13,192 nt of DNA, from contig JBDHWC010000067.1 in the NCBI GenBank assembly GCA_039809985.1, positions 1 to 13,192 on the forward strand. The letters run 5' to 3'. The notes under the pieces are model-generated. The model worked only from the letters and a program-made list of their open reading frames with translations. It was not told the origin of the DNA and did no database searches. Below, piece by piece: positions 6,115 through 13,192 of the stretch (the stretch's first letter is position 1; each line of letters starts with the position of its first letter). A program made the translations under genes and the position numbers. This stretch comes from JAICJJ01 sp039809985 (GTDB lineage: Bacteria; Chloroflexota; Chloroflexia; Thermomicrobiales; UBA6265).

Positions 6115-7533
6115 ATGACGGAGACGAACCCCTACCGCGGCAAGCGGGCGACGGTGATGGGCCTCGGCACCCGCGCCGGCGGCGCGGGCGTGGCCCGCTT
6201 CCTCGCCCGCGCCGGGGCGCGGGTGACCGTCACCGACCTGCGCCCCGCCGCCGAGCTGCGCGACGCCCTCGCCACCCTCGACGGCCTGCCGGTCACGCTC
6301 CGGCTCGGCGGCCACGACCCGGCCGACTTCGGGCCGGCGGGGGCCGACCTCGTCGTCCGCAACCCGGCCGTCCGCCGCCGCGCCCCGCTGCTGGAGGCGG
6401 CCCGGGCCAGCGGCGTGCCGGTCGAGATGGAGATGTCGATCTTCTTCCGGCTCTGCCCGGCCCCGGTGGTCGGCGTCACCGGCACGAAGGGGAAGACGAC
6501 CGTCTCCACCCTCGCCGGCGAACTGCTCCGGGCGTGGGACCCGACGACGGTCCTCGCCGGCAACATGGGCATCTCCGCCCTCGACCAGCTCGCGCGGATC
6601 GGCCCCGCCACACCGGTGGTGATCGAACTGTCGTCGTGGCAGCTGGAGGGGCTGGCCGAGCACCGGATGGCTCCCCGCGTCGCCGTCCTCACCAACATCT
6701 CCGAGGACCACCTGAACACCTACGACGGCTTCGCCGACTACGCCGCCACCAAGCGCTCGATCGCCGCCCACCAAACCGCCGCCGACTGGCTCGTCGTCAA
6801 CCGCGACGACCCGGAGGCATGGCGGGCCGCGAACGAGACCCGGGCCCGGGTCGTCCCCTTCGGCCTGCGCGACCCGGGCGGCGACGGCGCGTGGCTGGCC
6901 GGCGACGAGCTCGTCTGGCGAGCGGCCGGCACCGAGGAGCGCTACCTCCGCCCGACCGGCGACGCCCTCGCCGGCGACCACAACGCGGCCAACGCCCTCG
7001 CCGCCGTCGCCGCCGCCCGGCTCCGCGGCGCGACGCCGGAAGCGGTCCGGCGCGGGCTGGAGGGCTACTGCGGCATCCCCGACCGGATGGAGCAGGTGGC
7101 GACCGTCGGCGGCGTCACCTATGTCAACGACACGACGGCGACCGCGCCGGTCGCCGCCGCCGCCGCCCTCGACGCGCTCGGCGCGGTCCCCGGCCGGACG
7201 GTCCACCTGCTCTGCGGCGGCGCGTCGAAGGGGCTCGACCCTTCACCGCTGGTGGCGGCGGCGTCCCGCGCCCGGCCCCGCCCCTACTTGCTCGACGGCA
7301 CTGCCACCGCCGACCTCGGCGAGCGGCTCCGCGCCGCCGGGGTCGCGCCGGCGGGCGTCTACGCGTCGATGGACGCCGCCCTCGCCGCCGCCGCCTCGGC
7401 GGCCGTGCCCGGCGACGTCGTGATCCTCTCCCCCGGCTGCGCCAGCTTCGGCATCTTCCGCGACGAGTTCGACCGGGGCGAGCAGTTCCGGCGCTGGGCC
7501 CTCGCCCGCGCCGCCGAGGAGTCCGCCCGATGA
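6115..7533 (+). CDS. murD: UDP-N-acetylmuramoyl-L-alanine--glutamate ligase MurD
   Basis: MurD adds glutamate (usually D-Glu) to UDP-MurNAc-L-Ala with ATP. The 472-residue protein has an N-terminal Rossmann-like domain (VMGLGTRAGGAGVARFL), the P-loop G120-V-T-G-T-K-G-K127-T-T, ELSSWQLEG, N194-I-S-E-D-H-L-N201, the probable carbamylated lysine K213, GDHNAANALAA, and a C-terminal domain ending in LSPGCASFGIFRDEFDRGEQF. The DSKAT motif of E. coli MurD, whose Lys319 contacts the glutamate ligand, reads D339-T-T-A-T343 here, with Thr341 in place of the Lys. That variant occurs in other MurD branches and leaves the glutamate stereochemistry open. The gene starts 17 nt after mraY with only a weak ribosome-binding site. 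Its stop overlaps the murC-murB start (ATGA). ftsW and murG, which often follow murD, are missing. Confidence 0.95.
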   Translation: MTETNPYRGKRATVMGLGTRAGGAGVARFLARAGARVTVTDLRPAAELRDALATLDGLPVTLRLGGHDPADFGPAGADLVVRNPAVRRRAPLLEAARASGVPVEMEMSIFFRLCPAPVVGVTGTKGKTTVSTLAGELLRAWDPTTVLAGNMGISALDQLARIGPATPVVIELSSWQLEGLAEHRMAPRVAVLTNISEDHLNTYDGFADYAATKRSIAAHQTAADWLVVNRDDPEAWRAANETRARVVPFGLRDPGGDGAWLAGDELVWRAAGTEERYLRPTGDALAGDHNAANALAAVAAARLRGATPEAVRRGLEGYCGIPDRMEQVATVGGVTYVNDTTATAPVAAAAALDALGAVPGRTVHLLCGGASKGLDPSPLVAAASRARPRPYLLDGTATADLGERLRAAGVAPAGVYASMDAALAAAASAAVPGDVVILSPGCASFGIFRDEFDRGEQFRRWALARAAEESAR

Positions 7534-9938
7534 GCACGCCGCTTCCCTTGGCCGAGCAGGTCGTCCTGCCGCCGCCCCCGTCGCACGTCCACGTCGTCGG
7601 CATCGGCGGCATCGGCACTAGCGGCCTCGCCCGCATCCTGCGGGCTCGGGGGCACCGGGTGACCGGCTCCGACAGCAGCGACTCGCCGCTGCTGCGCGAA
7701 CTGGAGCGGGAGGGGATCGGCGTCACGGTCGGGCACACCGCCGTCGCCGACGCCGCGACGGCCGACCTCGTGGTCGTCACCGCCGCCGTTCGCGCCGACA
7801 ACCCGGAAATCGCCGCCGCCGTCGCCGCCGGCAAGCCGGTGGTGAAGCGGGCCGCACTGCTCGGCCTGCTGGCCGACGCCCGCCGCGGCGTCGCGGTCGC
7901 CGGCAGCCACGGCAAGTCGACCACCAGCGGCATGCTCGTCACCGCCCTCGCCGCGCTCGGGGCCGACCCCTCCTACGCGGTCGGGGCCACGGTCGCTTCC
8001 ACTGGCACCAACGCCGCCCCCGGCGACGGCCCCGAGATGGTGGTCGAGGCCGACGAGTACGACTGGTCGTTCCTGCAACTCCACCCCGACGTCGCGATCG
8101 TCACCAACATCGACTTCGACCACCCCGACCTCTTCCCGGACCAAGACGCCTACGACGACGCCTTCCGCCGCTTCGTCGGTCAAGTCCGGCCCGGCGGCAC
8201 CCTCGTCATCGCCGGCGACGACCCCGCCTGCGCCCGCCTCCTCGCCCGGCCCGACCTCGCCCGCCCTGACCATGTGGTCACGTTCGGCGAGCTCGACGGG
8301 GTGGACTGGCGCTTGTGTGGCGAGCCGGGCAACTGGCGCGTCGCCGGGCCGGGCGGGGTCAACCTCTCCCTGCCGCTCGCGGTCCCGGGCCGCCACAACG
8401 CCCGCAACGCGGCCGCCGCCCTCGCCGCCCTCGCCGCCCTCGGCCACGAGCCGGCGGCGGCCGCGGCCGCGGTCGCCGACTTCGCCGGGGTCGGACGCCG
8501 CTTCGAGGCCAAGGGCGACGCCGCCGGCGTCACCGTCGTCGACGACTACGCGCACCACCCGAGCGAACTGCGGGCCACGCTCCGCGCCGCCCGCGACCGC
8601 TACCCCGAACGCCGGCTCTGGGCAGTCTTCCAGCCGCACACCTACAGTCGGCTGCGGGCCCTGCTGCCGGAGTTCGCTGCAGCGCTGGCCGAGGCCGACC
8701 GGGCGATGGTCCTCGACGTCTACGCCGCCCGCGAGACCGACACGCTCGGCGTCTCCAGCGCCGACCTGCGCGCCCTGCTGCCCGCCGGGACGCTCGCCGC
8801 GACCGACCCGGCCGACGCCGCCCGCCTCCTCGCGGGCGAACTGCAGCCGGGCGACGTCGTGCTCACCCTCGGCGCGGGCAGCGTCACCGAGACCGGCCCG
8901 CTTCTCCTCGCCCGCCTGCGCGAGGACCTCCACCCGGCGATCGAGCCGACGCCGGAGCCGGAGCCGCCCGCACGTCCGCCCCGCCGGGCCCGGGCCGCCG
9001 CCGCCGACGCGATCCCGCTACCGGGACGGCCGACCGCCCGCATCCTGCGCGACTCGCCGATGTCGCTCCACACCACGTGGCGGATCGGCGGCCCGGCCGA
9101 CTTCCTCGTCCGCGCCCCGCACCCGGACGACCTGACCGCCGCCCTCGCGTGGGCCCGCGCCGAAGGACTGCCAATCACCGTCATCGGCGGCGGCAGCAAC
9201 CTGCTCGTCGGCGACCGCGGCCTGCGTGGCCTCGTGATCCTCTCGCGGACGCCCGGGGAGCGGGCCGAGGGACTGGTCCGCACGGAGGACCTCGGCGACC
9301 GGGTCCGGTTCCGGGTCGCCGCCCAAGCCCCCCTCTCGTGGACCGGGCGCTGGGCCGCCGAGCACGGCTGGGCCGGCCTCGACTGGGGCGTCGGACTGCC
9401 CGGCACGATCGGCGGCGCGACGGTCAACAACGCCGGGGCGCACGGCGTCGAGCAGATCGCGCACCTCGAGCACGTTGTCGTCCTCGACAACGCCACCGGC
9501 GAGATGTCGACGCGGCCGGCCTCGTGGCTGGAGGCCGCCTACCGCCACACGGTGCTCAAGGCCAGCCCCCACCCCCGGCCCCTGACCGTGCTGGAGGTCT
9601 CGCTGCTGCTGCCGAAGGCGGACCCGGCGGACCTGGTCCGGCTGGCCGAGGAGCACGCCCTCTTCCGCAAGCAGACCCAGCCGACCGGGGCCTGCGCCGG
9701 CTCGACCTTCGCCAACCCGCCGAGCGACTACGCCGGGCGACTGCTGGAGGTCGCCGGCCTGAAGGGGTACCGGGTCGGCAACGCCGGCTTCTCCGAGAAG
9801 CACGGCAACTGGATCGTCAACGACGGCGGCGCGACCGCGGCCGACATCCGGGCTCTGCTGGCCGAGGCCACGCGGCGGGTGCGCGAGCAGTTCGGGATCG
9901 AGCTGCGGTCCGAGGTCGAGCAGATCGGCGAGGTCTAG
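7530..9938 (+). CDS. murC/murB: Fused MurC (UDP-MurNAc--L-alanine ligase) and MurB (UDP-enolpyruvoyl-GlcNAc reductase)
   Basis: One 802-residue frame joins two consecutive enzymes. MurC, about residues 17-470, contains the dinucleotide-fold motif VVGIGGIGTSGLARIL, P-loop G125-S-H-G-K129-S-T-T, EADEYDWSFL, NIDFDHPDLF, RHNARNAAAA, VGRRFE and VDDYAHHPSE. A Pro/Arg/Ala-rich linker follows at about 471-503. MurB, about 504-802, has T515-T-W-R-I-G-G521 and G553-G-G-S-N557 for FAD, R672 in the YRHTV motif, the proton donor S725 in GSTFANP, SEKHGNWIVN, and the C-terminal catalytic Glu E795. It resembles type II MurB. MurB makes UDP-MurNAc and MurC adds L-Ala to it, so the fusion couples successive steps in reverse order along the chain. 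No stop or frameshift separates the halves. GAGGAG lies 8 nt before the ATG, inside the end of murD. Confidence 0.96.
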   Translation: MSTPLPLAEQVVLPPPPSHVHVVGIGGIGTSGLARILRARGHRVTGSDSSDSPLLRELEREGIGVTVGHTAVADAATADLVVVTAAVRADNPEIAAAVAAGKPVVKRAALLGLLADARRGVAVAGSHGKSTTSGMLVTALAALGADPSYAVGATVASTGTNAAPGDGPEMVVEADEYDWSFLQLHPDVAIVTNIDFDHPDLFPDQDAYDDAFRRFVGQVRPGGTLVIAGDDPACARLLARPDLARPDHVVTFGELDGVDWRLCGEPGNWRVAGPGGVNLSLPLAVPGRHNARNAAAALAALAALGHEPAAAAAAVADFAGVGRRFEAKGDAAGVTVVDDYAHHPSELRATLRAARDRYPERRLWAVFQPHTYSRLRALLPEFAAALAEADRAMVLDVYAARETDTLGVSSADLRALLPAGTLAATDPADAARLLAGELQPGDVVLTLGAGSVTETGPLLLARLREDLHPAIEPTPEPEPPARPPRRARAAAADAIPLPGRPTARILRDSPMSLHTTWRIGGPADFLVRAPHPDDLTAALAWARAEGLPITVIGGGSNLLVGDRGLRGLVILSRTPGERAEGLVRTEDLGDRVRFRVAAQAPLSWTGRWAAEHGWAGLDWGVGLPGTIGGATVNNAGAHGVEQIAHLEHVVVLDNATGEMSTRPASWLEAAYRHTVLKASPHPRPLTVLEVSLLLPKADPADLVRLAEEHALFRKQTQPTGACAGSTFANPPSDYAGRLLEVAGLKGYRVGNAGFSEKHGNWIVNDGGATAADIRALLAEATRRVREQFGIELRSEVEQIGEV

Positions 9939-9974
9939 ACCGGAACCGGCGCGGCCGGCGGGGAGGAACGACGG

Positions 9975-11063
9975 ATGCCAACCGGCGACGGACGGGTTCG
10001 GGTCGCGGTGCTGTTCGGAGGCCAGTCGGGCGAGCACGACGTCTCGCTCCGCTCGGCCCAGACGGTGATCGGGGCGCTCGACCCGGCCCGCTACGAGGTC
10101 GTCCCGGTCGGCATCACCCGCGAGGGGCGGTGGCTCTCCGGCGGCGACCCGTTCGGCCACCTGACGGCCGGATCACCCCTCTTCGCCCTCGGCGGCGACG
10201 GGCACCCCCGGGCCGAGCTCGTCCCGGTCGGCCGCGAGAGCGACCTGCCGGCCGGGGTGCTGGAGCAGGTCGACGTCGTCTTCCCGGTCCTGCACGGCCC
10301 GATGGGCGAGGACGGCACCGTGCAGGGGATGCTGGAACTGGCCGGCATCCCCTACGTCGGCTCCGGCGTCCTCGGCTCGGCGGTGGCGATGGACAAGGCG
10401 ATGGCGAAGACGGTCCTCGCCCAGGCCGGCATCCCGCAGGTGCCGTGGCTGCTGGCGAACCGTCGCGACTGGGAGCGCGACCCCGGCGCGGTGGCGGGCC
10501 GGATCGCCGACGAGCTCGGCTTCCCCTGCTTCGTCAAGCCGGCCAACCTCGGCTCCAGCGTCGGCATCAGCAAGGTGCACGACCCGGGCGAGCTGGCGGC
10601 GGCGATGGACCTCGCCGCCGGCCACGACCGCCGGATCGTGGTCGAGCAGGGGGTCGACGCCCGCGAGATCGAACTCTCCGTCCTCGGCAACGAGGACCCG
10701 GTCGCCTCGGTCCCGGGCGAGATCGTGCCGAGTCGCGAGTTCTACGACTTCGCCGCCAAGTACATCGACGACGACTCCGCCCTGCTGATCCCGGCCGACC
10801 TCGACCCTGCGACCACGACCGCCCTGCAGGCGGTCGCGGTCCGCGCCTTCCGCGCGCTCGACCTCGCCGGCCTCGCCCGCGTCGACTTCCTGCTCGAGCG
10901 CTCGACCCTGACCCCCTACCTGAACGAGGTCAACACGATCCCCGGCTTCACCTCCATCAGCATGTACCCGATGCTCTGGGCGGCGAGCGGCGTTCCCCTG
11001 CCGGAACTCGTCGACCGGCTCGTCGCGCTCGCCGTCGAGCGGCACGGCCGCCACCGCGCCTGA
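9975..11063 (+). CDS. ddl: D-alanine--D-alanine ligase Ddl
   Basis: Ddl makes the D-Ala-D-Ala dipeptide used by MurF. The 362-residue ATP-grasp protein has the N-terminal motif LFGGQSGEHDVSLRSA, H107-G-P-M-G-E-D-G (family HGxxGEDG), the ATP-binding K188-P-A-N-L-G-S194-S195-V-G-I-S-K, the omega-loop motif E255-F-Y257-D-F-A-A-K-Y263 and the metal/substrate motif N-E-V-N-T-I-P-G-F-T. The omega-loop Tyr257 and Lys262 are those of D-Ala-D-Ala ligases rather than VanA-type D-Ala-D-Lac ligases. The start has a strong ribosome-binding site, GGGGAGGAA, 6 nt upstream. It lies 36 nt after the murC-murB fusion in the same direction and is probably cotranscribed with it. A 404-nt spacer follows where ftsQ and ftsA often lie. 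Confidence 0.97.
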   Translation: MPTGDGRVRVAVLFGGQSGEHDVSLRSAQTVIGALDPARYEVVPVGITREGRWLSGGDPFGHLTAGSPLFALGGDGHPRAELVPVGRESDLPAGVLEQVDVVFPVLHGPMGEDGTVQGMLELAGIPYVGSGVLGSAVAMDKAMAKTVLAQAGIPQVPWLLANRRDWERDPGAVAGRIADELGFPCFVKPANLGSSVGISKVHDPGELAAAMDLAAGHDRRIVVEQGVDAREIELSVLGNEDPVASVPGEIVPSREFYDFAAKYIDDDSALLIPADLDPATTTALQAVAVRAFRALDLAGLARVDFLLERSTLTPYLNEVNTIPGFTSISMYPMLWAASGVPLPELVDRLVALAVERHGRHRA

Positions 11064-11097
11064 GGCCGGCAACCCCCGACGAGAGCCCCGTTCCCGG

Positions 11098-11139
11098 CCC
11101 GGCGCGACCCCTCGCGAACGCTCCGCGTGACGCGCCGGG
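11098..11139 (+). terminator. 9-bp inverted repeat after ddl, possible terminator
   Basis: CCCGGCGCG (11098-11106) and CGCGCCGGG (11131-11139) are perfect complements around a 24-nt loop that holds a smaller CGCG/CGCG pairing. It lies 34 nt after the ddl stop and before the ftsZ promoter, a sensible place to end the upstream transcript. No U-tract follows. An overlapping repeat ACCCCTC/GAGGGGT (11107-11113 and 11141-11147) offers a competing fold. Confidence 0.35.
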
Positions 11140-11197
11140 AGAGGGGTACGGACACGGTGTAGATGCACCTCGGCCCGCAAGTTGCGGAAAATCACCG

Positions 11198-11206
11198 TGC
11201 TATACT
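11198..11206 (+). promoter_or_regulatory. Extended -10 promoter for ftsZ
   Basis: TGCTATACT combines a TGn extension with TATACT (5 of 6 matches to TATAAT) inside a locally AT-rich stretch. The -35 region at 17-bp spacing (CAAGTT) is poor; TTGCGG is nearby but only 13 bp away. Extended -10 promoters tolerate a weak -35. Transcription would begin near 11213, giving ftsZ (and probably nrdR) expression independent of the mraZ promoter. Confidence 0.6.
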
Positions 11207-11263
11207 GACTTCCGGGCAACGCGAGGGGATTCCTTCTCTGGGGGAACGGACGAACGACGGCCT

Positions 11264-11439
11264 CCCGTCCAGACGGGTCGGCAGGTCGGCACCCCTCGCA
11301 CGCGCGCGACCCGACCTGTCGGGTCGCCGCCGGCCGGCTGACTGGGGAGAGAGGCCGGCCACTGCGCCGCTCGACGGGGGGCGGCACGGTCGCGCGCGGC
11401 TCGGTGTCGGCCTGCGGCGTTGCCCGGCAGGCACCGGGC
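11264..11439 (+). promoter_or_regulatory. Structured ftsZ leader with competing hairpins
   Basis: Hairpins visible: CCCGT/ACGGG (11264-11277); a 12-pair stem between 11278-11289 and 11311-11322, with core CAGGTCGG/CCGACCTG and G-U pairs on the outer side; GACCCGA/TCGGGTC (11308-11325); GGCCGGC/GCCGGCC (11332-11360); and GCCCGG/CCGGGC (11422-11439), which ends 28 nt before the ftsZ start. The second and third use the same bases and cannot coexist. I see no known riboswitch or T-box sequence and no U-tract, so the role is open. Confidence 0.4.
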
Positions 11440-11467
11440 GCGGCTGAGACGGGGGCAGGGGACGAGG

Positions 11468-12742
11468 ATGCCAGAGCAACACCACGGGGCGTCGCCGCAC
11501 GATCGGGGCAACGGCGGCTCGCCGTCCGACCGCAGCCCGCTGCACGGCGCGATGGGCGATCGCGGCCCGATCGGCGCAGGCGCGGCCCGTCGTCCCGCTC
11601 CGGCCGCCGAGCCCACTTCCCACCCGTCCGCGTTCGCCAACATCAAGGTGGTCGGCGTCGGCGGGGCCGGCGGCAACGCGGTCAACCGGATGCGTGACGC
11701 CGGGGTGGAGGGGATCGAGTTCATCGCCGTCAACACCGACGCGCAGGCTCTGACCACCAGCGAGGCGCACACGCAGGTCCGGATCGGCGACAAGCTGACC
11801 CGCGGCCTCGGCGCGGGCGGTCGGCCGGAGACCGGCGAGCGCGCCGCCGAGGAGAGCGCCGACAGTCTCGCCGAGATCGTCCGCGGCGCGGACATGGTCT
11901 TCATCACCGCCGGCATGGGCGGCGGCACCGGCACCGGGGCGTCGCCGATCATCGGCAAGCTCGCCAAGGCGGCCGGGGCGCTGACCGTCGGCGTCGTCAC
12001 CAAGCCGTTCGACTTCGAGGGACTGCGCCGCAGCCGCGCCGCCGAGGAGGGGATCGCCCGCCTGCGCGACACGGTCGACGCCCTGATCGTGATCCCGAAC
12101 GAGCGTCTGCTCCAGATGGTCGACCCGAAGACGCCGCTGACCGAGGCGTTCCGGATCGCCGACGACGTGCTGCGGCAGGGGATCGGCGGCATCTCCGACC
12201 TGATCACCAAGCCGGGCGTGATCAACCTCGACTTCGCCGACGTCAAGACGGTGATGCGCGACGCCGGCTCCGCCCTGATGGCGATCGGCTACGGCACCGG
12301 CGAGACTCGCTGCATCGACGCCGCCAAGCAGGCGATCGAGAGCCCGCTGCTCGAGATGAGCATCCAAGGGGCGACCGGGGTGCTCTACAACATCGCCGGC
12401 GGCACCAGCCTGACCCTGATCGAGACGAGCGAGGCGGCCGAGATCATCCGCGCCGCCGTCGACGAGGACGCCGAGATCATCTACGGCACCTCGATCGACC
12501 CCTCGCTCGGCGACGCCGTGACCATCACCCTGATCGCCACCGGCTTCGACCACAACGCCGCCTTCGACCGCCCGGTCCCAGTCCGCCGCGGCGCCCGCGA
12601 CGGCGAGCGCCCGAGCCGCCCCGCCCCGACCCCGAGCCGCCCGGCGGCGCAGGCCCGGCAGGCGGTCGGCGGCGAGCCGATCTACCCGGAGGACGACTGG
12701 GCCGCCGACTCGTCGATCATCAAGTTCCTGCGCGAGCAGTAG
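11468..12742 (+). CDS. ftsZ: Cell division protein FtsZ
   Basis: FtsZ is the bacterial tubulin that polymerises with GTP into the division ring. The 424-residue protein has the nucleotide-binding motifs VVGVGGAGGNAVNRM and G149-M-G-G-G-T-G-T-G157 (tubulin signature), and the T7 synergy loop N253-L-D255-F-A-D258 that completes GTP hydrolysis. The C-terminal linker is rich in Pro, Arg and Ala, and the protein ends DDWAADSSIIKFLREQ, matching the C-terminal peptide that binds membrane tethers. The N-terminus is unusual: about 57 mostly disordered residues (Gly, Pro, Ser, His, Arg) precede the globular domain, where most FtsZ have about ten. The ATG at 11468 has AGGGGACGAGG upstream; the in-frame ATG at residue 29 has no such site. 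It has its own promoter and long leader. FtsA, its usual tether, is not encoded beside it. Confidence 0.98.
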   Translation: MPEQHHGASPHDRGNGGSPSDRSPLHGAMGDRGPIGAGAARRPAPAAEPTSHPSAFANIKVVGVGGAGGNAVNRMRDAGVEGIEFIAVNTDAQALTTSEAHTQVRIGDKLTRGLGAGGRPETGERAAEESADSLAEIVRGADMVFITAGMGGGTGTGASPIIGKLAKAAGALTVGVVTKPFDFEGLRRSRAAEEGIARLRDTVDALIVIPNERLLQMVDPKTPLTEAFRIADDVLRQGIGGISDLITKPGVINLDFADVKTVMRDAGSALMAIGYGTGETRCIDAAKQAIESPLLEMSIQGATGVLYNIAGGTSLTLIETSEAAEIIRAAVDEDAEIIYGTSIDPSLGDAVTITLIATGFDHNAAFDRPVPVRRGARDGERPSRPAPTPSRPAAQARQAVGGEPIYPEDDWAADSSIIKFLREQ

Positions 12743-12767
12743 GCGCGGGGGAGCGTCGCCCGGAACC

Positions 12768-13192
12768 ATGCGCTGCCCGTTCTGCCGAGGTTCGGACTCC
12801 CGCGTCGTCGACAGCCGCGAGCTGTCGGGCGGGGCCTCGATCCGGCGGCGGCGGGAGTGCCCGGCCTGCGGCCGCCGCTTCACCACCTACGAGCGGGTCG
12901 AGGAGGGCGGCCTCGTCGTCGTCAAGAAGGACGGCCGACGGCAGGAGTTCGACCCCGCCAAGCTGCGGCAGAAACTGCGCGTCGCCCTCACCAAGCGGCC
13001 GGTCGGCGAAGAAGAGATCGACGCCCTCGTCCAGCGGGTCGAGACCGACCTGCTCGCCCGCGGCACGCCGGAAGTGCCTTCCGCCGCCATCGGCGAGGCG
13101 GTCCTCCGCCACCTGCGCGACCTCGACGAAGTGGCCTACATCCGCTTCGCCTCGGTCTACCGGCAGTTCGCCGACCTTGACGACCTTCGCCG
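12768..13192 (+). CDS. nrdR: Transcriptional repressor NrdR (3' end beyond window)
   Basis: NrdR represses ribonucleotide reductase genes and senses ATP/dATP through an ATP-cone. The 141 residues seen are most of the usual 150-160; the frame is still open at the right edge. The N-terminal zinc ribbon has C3-P-F-C6 and C31-P-A-C34, with VVDSRELSGGASIRRRREC and RFTTYER between and after. The ATP-cone spans about residues 49-139 (LVVVKKDGRRQEFD, through to VAYIRFASVYRQF). It starts 25 nt after the ftsZ stop and is probably cotranscribed with ftsZ. The ATG is fixed by the family start MRCPFC; the ribosome-binding site (GGGGGAG) is far upstream and weak. Its place after ftsZ may link dNTP supply to the division operon, but this is inference. 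Confidence 0.96.
   Translation, partial: MRCPFCRGSDSRVVDSRELSGGASIRRRRECPACGRRFTTYERVEEGGLVVVKKDGRRQEFDPAKLRQKLRVALTKRPVGEEEIDALVQRVETDLLARGTPEVPSAAIGEAVLRHLRDLDEVAYIRFASVYRQFADLDDLR

Larger units (their letters stand above)
11064..11467 (+). other. 404-nt spacer between ddl and ftsZ holding a promoter and structured leader
   Basis: No ftsQ, ftsA or other credible gene lies here. The one open frame starting near 11163 begins upstream of the predicted transcription start and has no recognisable protein sequence. From left to right the spacer holds two interleaved inverted repeats (11098-11147), an AT-rich extended -10 promoter (11198-11206), and a leader of about 255 nt with several GC-rich hairpins up to the ftsZ ribosome-binding site. 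Confidence 0.7.

Noticed and set aside
11163..11447. 94-codon frame in the ddl-ftsZ gap (possible ftsQ or ftsA remnant)
   Set aside because: It starts upstream of the predicted transcription start, has no membrane segment or ATPase motif, and its composition is that of a random frame in GC-rich DNA.
1..13192. Defence system, mobile element, CRISPR array or tRNA
   Set aside because: No direct-repeat array, transposase, integrase, attachment repeat, tRNA-like cloverleaf or defence-type protein was seen; the region reads as conserved core genes.

Overview
This window is a compact cell-wall and cell-division (dcw) cluster from a very high-GC bacterium. Third codon positions in the real genes are almost all G or C, which also produces many long false reading frames on both strands. 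The gene order, the MurC-MurB fusion, the cysteine-rich RsmH and the absence of ftsL/ftsI/ftsW/ftsQ/ftsA from their usual places fit a deep lineage such as Chloroflexota (Thermomicrobia-like). That assignment is inferred from organisation alone; a deep actinobacterial lineage is not excluded.

Left part, minus strand (1-1412): a Ser/Thr protein kinase whose N-terminal 341 residues are visible and which runs off the left edge, preceded by an 86-residue protein I do not recognise. A 13-bp perfect hairpin starts 3 nt after the stop of the small gene. Its probable promoter carries a GAAC-N4-GTTC palindrome, like a Gram-positive LexA (SOS) box, between the -10 and -35 elements.

Divergent control region (1413-1676): a candidate sigma-70-type promoter for mraZ is followed at once by five GTGG repeats (spacings 10, 10, 10 and 12 bp), the expected layout of an autoregulatory MraZ operator.

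Plus-strand cluster (1677-13192): mraZ, a 490-nt spacer with several hairpins and no convincing gene, rsmH, murF, mraY, murD, murC-murB fusion, ddl, a 404-nt spacer with its own promoter and a structured leader, ftsZ, and nrdR (3' end cut by the window). rsmH/murF, murF/mraY and murD/murCB overlap by ATGA, which suggests translational coupling. The enzymes cover UDP-MurNAc formation (MurB), stepwise addition of L-Ala (MurC) and Glu (MurD), D-Ala-D-Ala synthesis (Ddl) and addition (MurF), and transfer to the lipid carrier (MraY). The third-residue ligase MurE, the lipid II synthase MurG, and FtsW/FtsI must be encoded elsewhere if present. FtsZ is the cytokinetic tubulin, and NrdR is the ribonucleotide reductase repressor.

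I saw no tRNA, rRNA, CRISPR array, transposon, prophage or defence gene. The less ordinary points are the SOS-like box before the unknown small gene, the pared-down gene set with the MurC-MurB fusion, and the two unexplained spacers. I do not see a clearly new multi-gene system.
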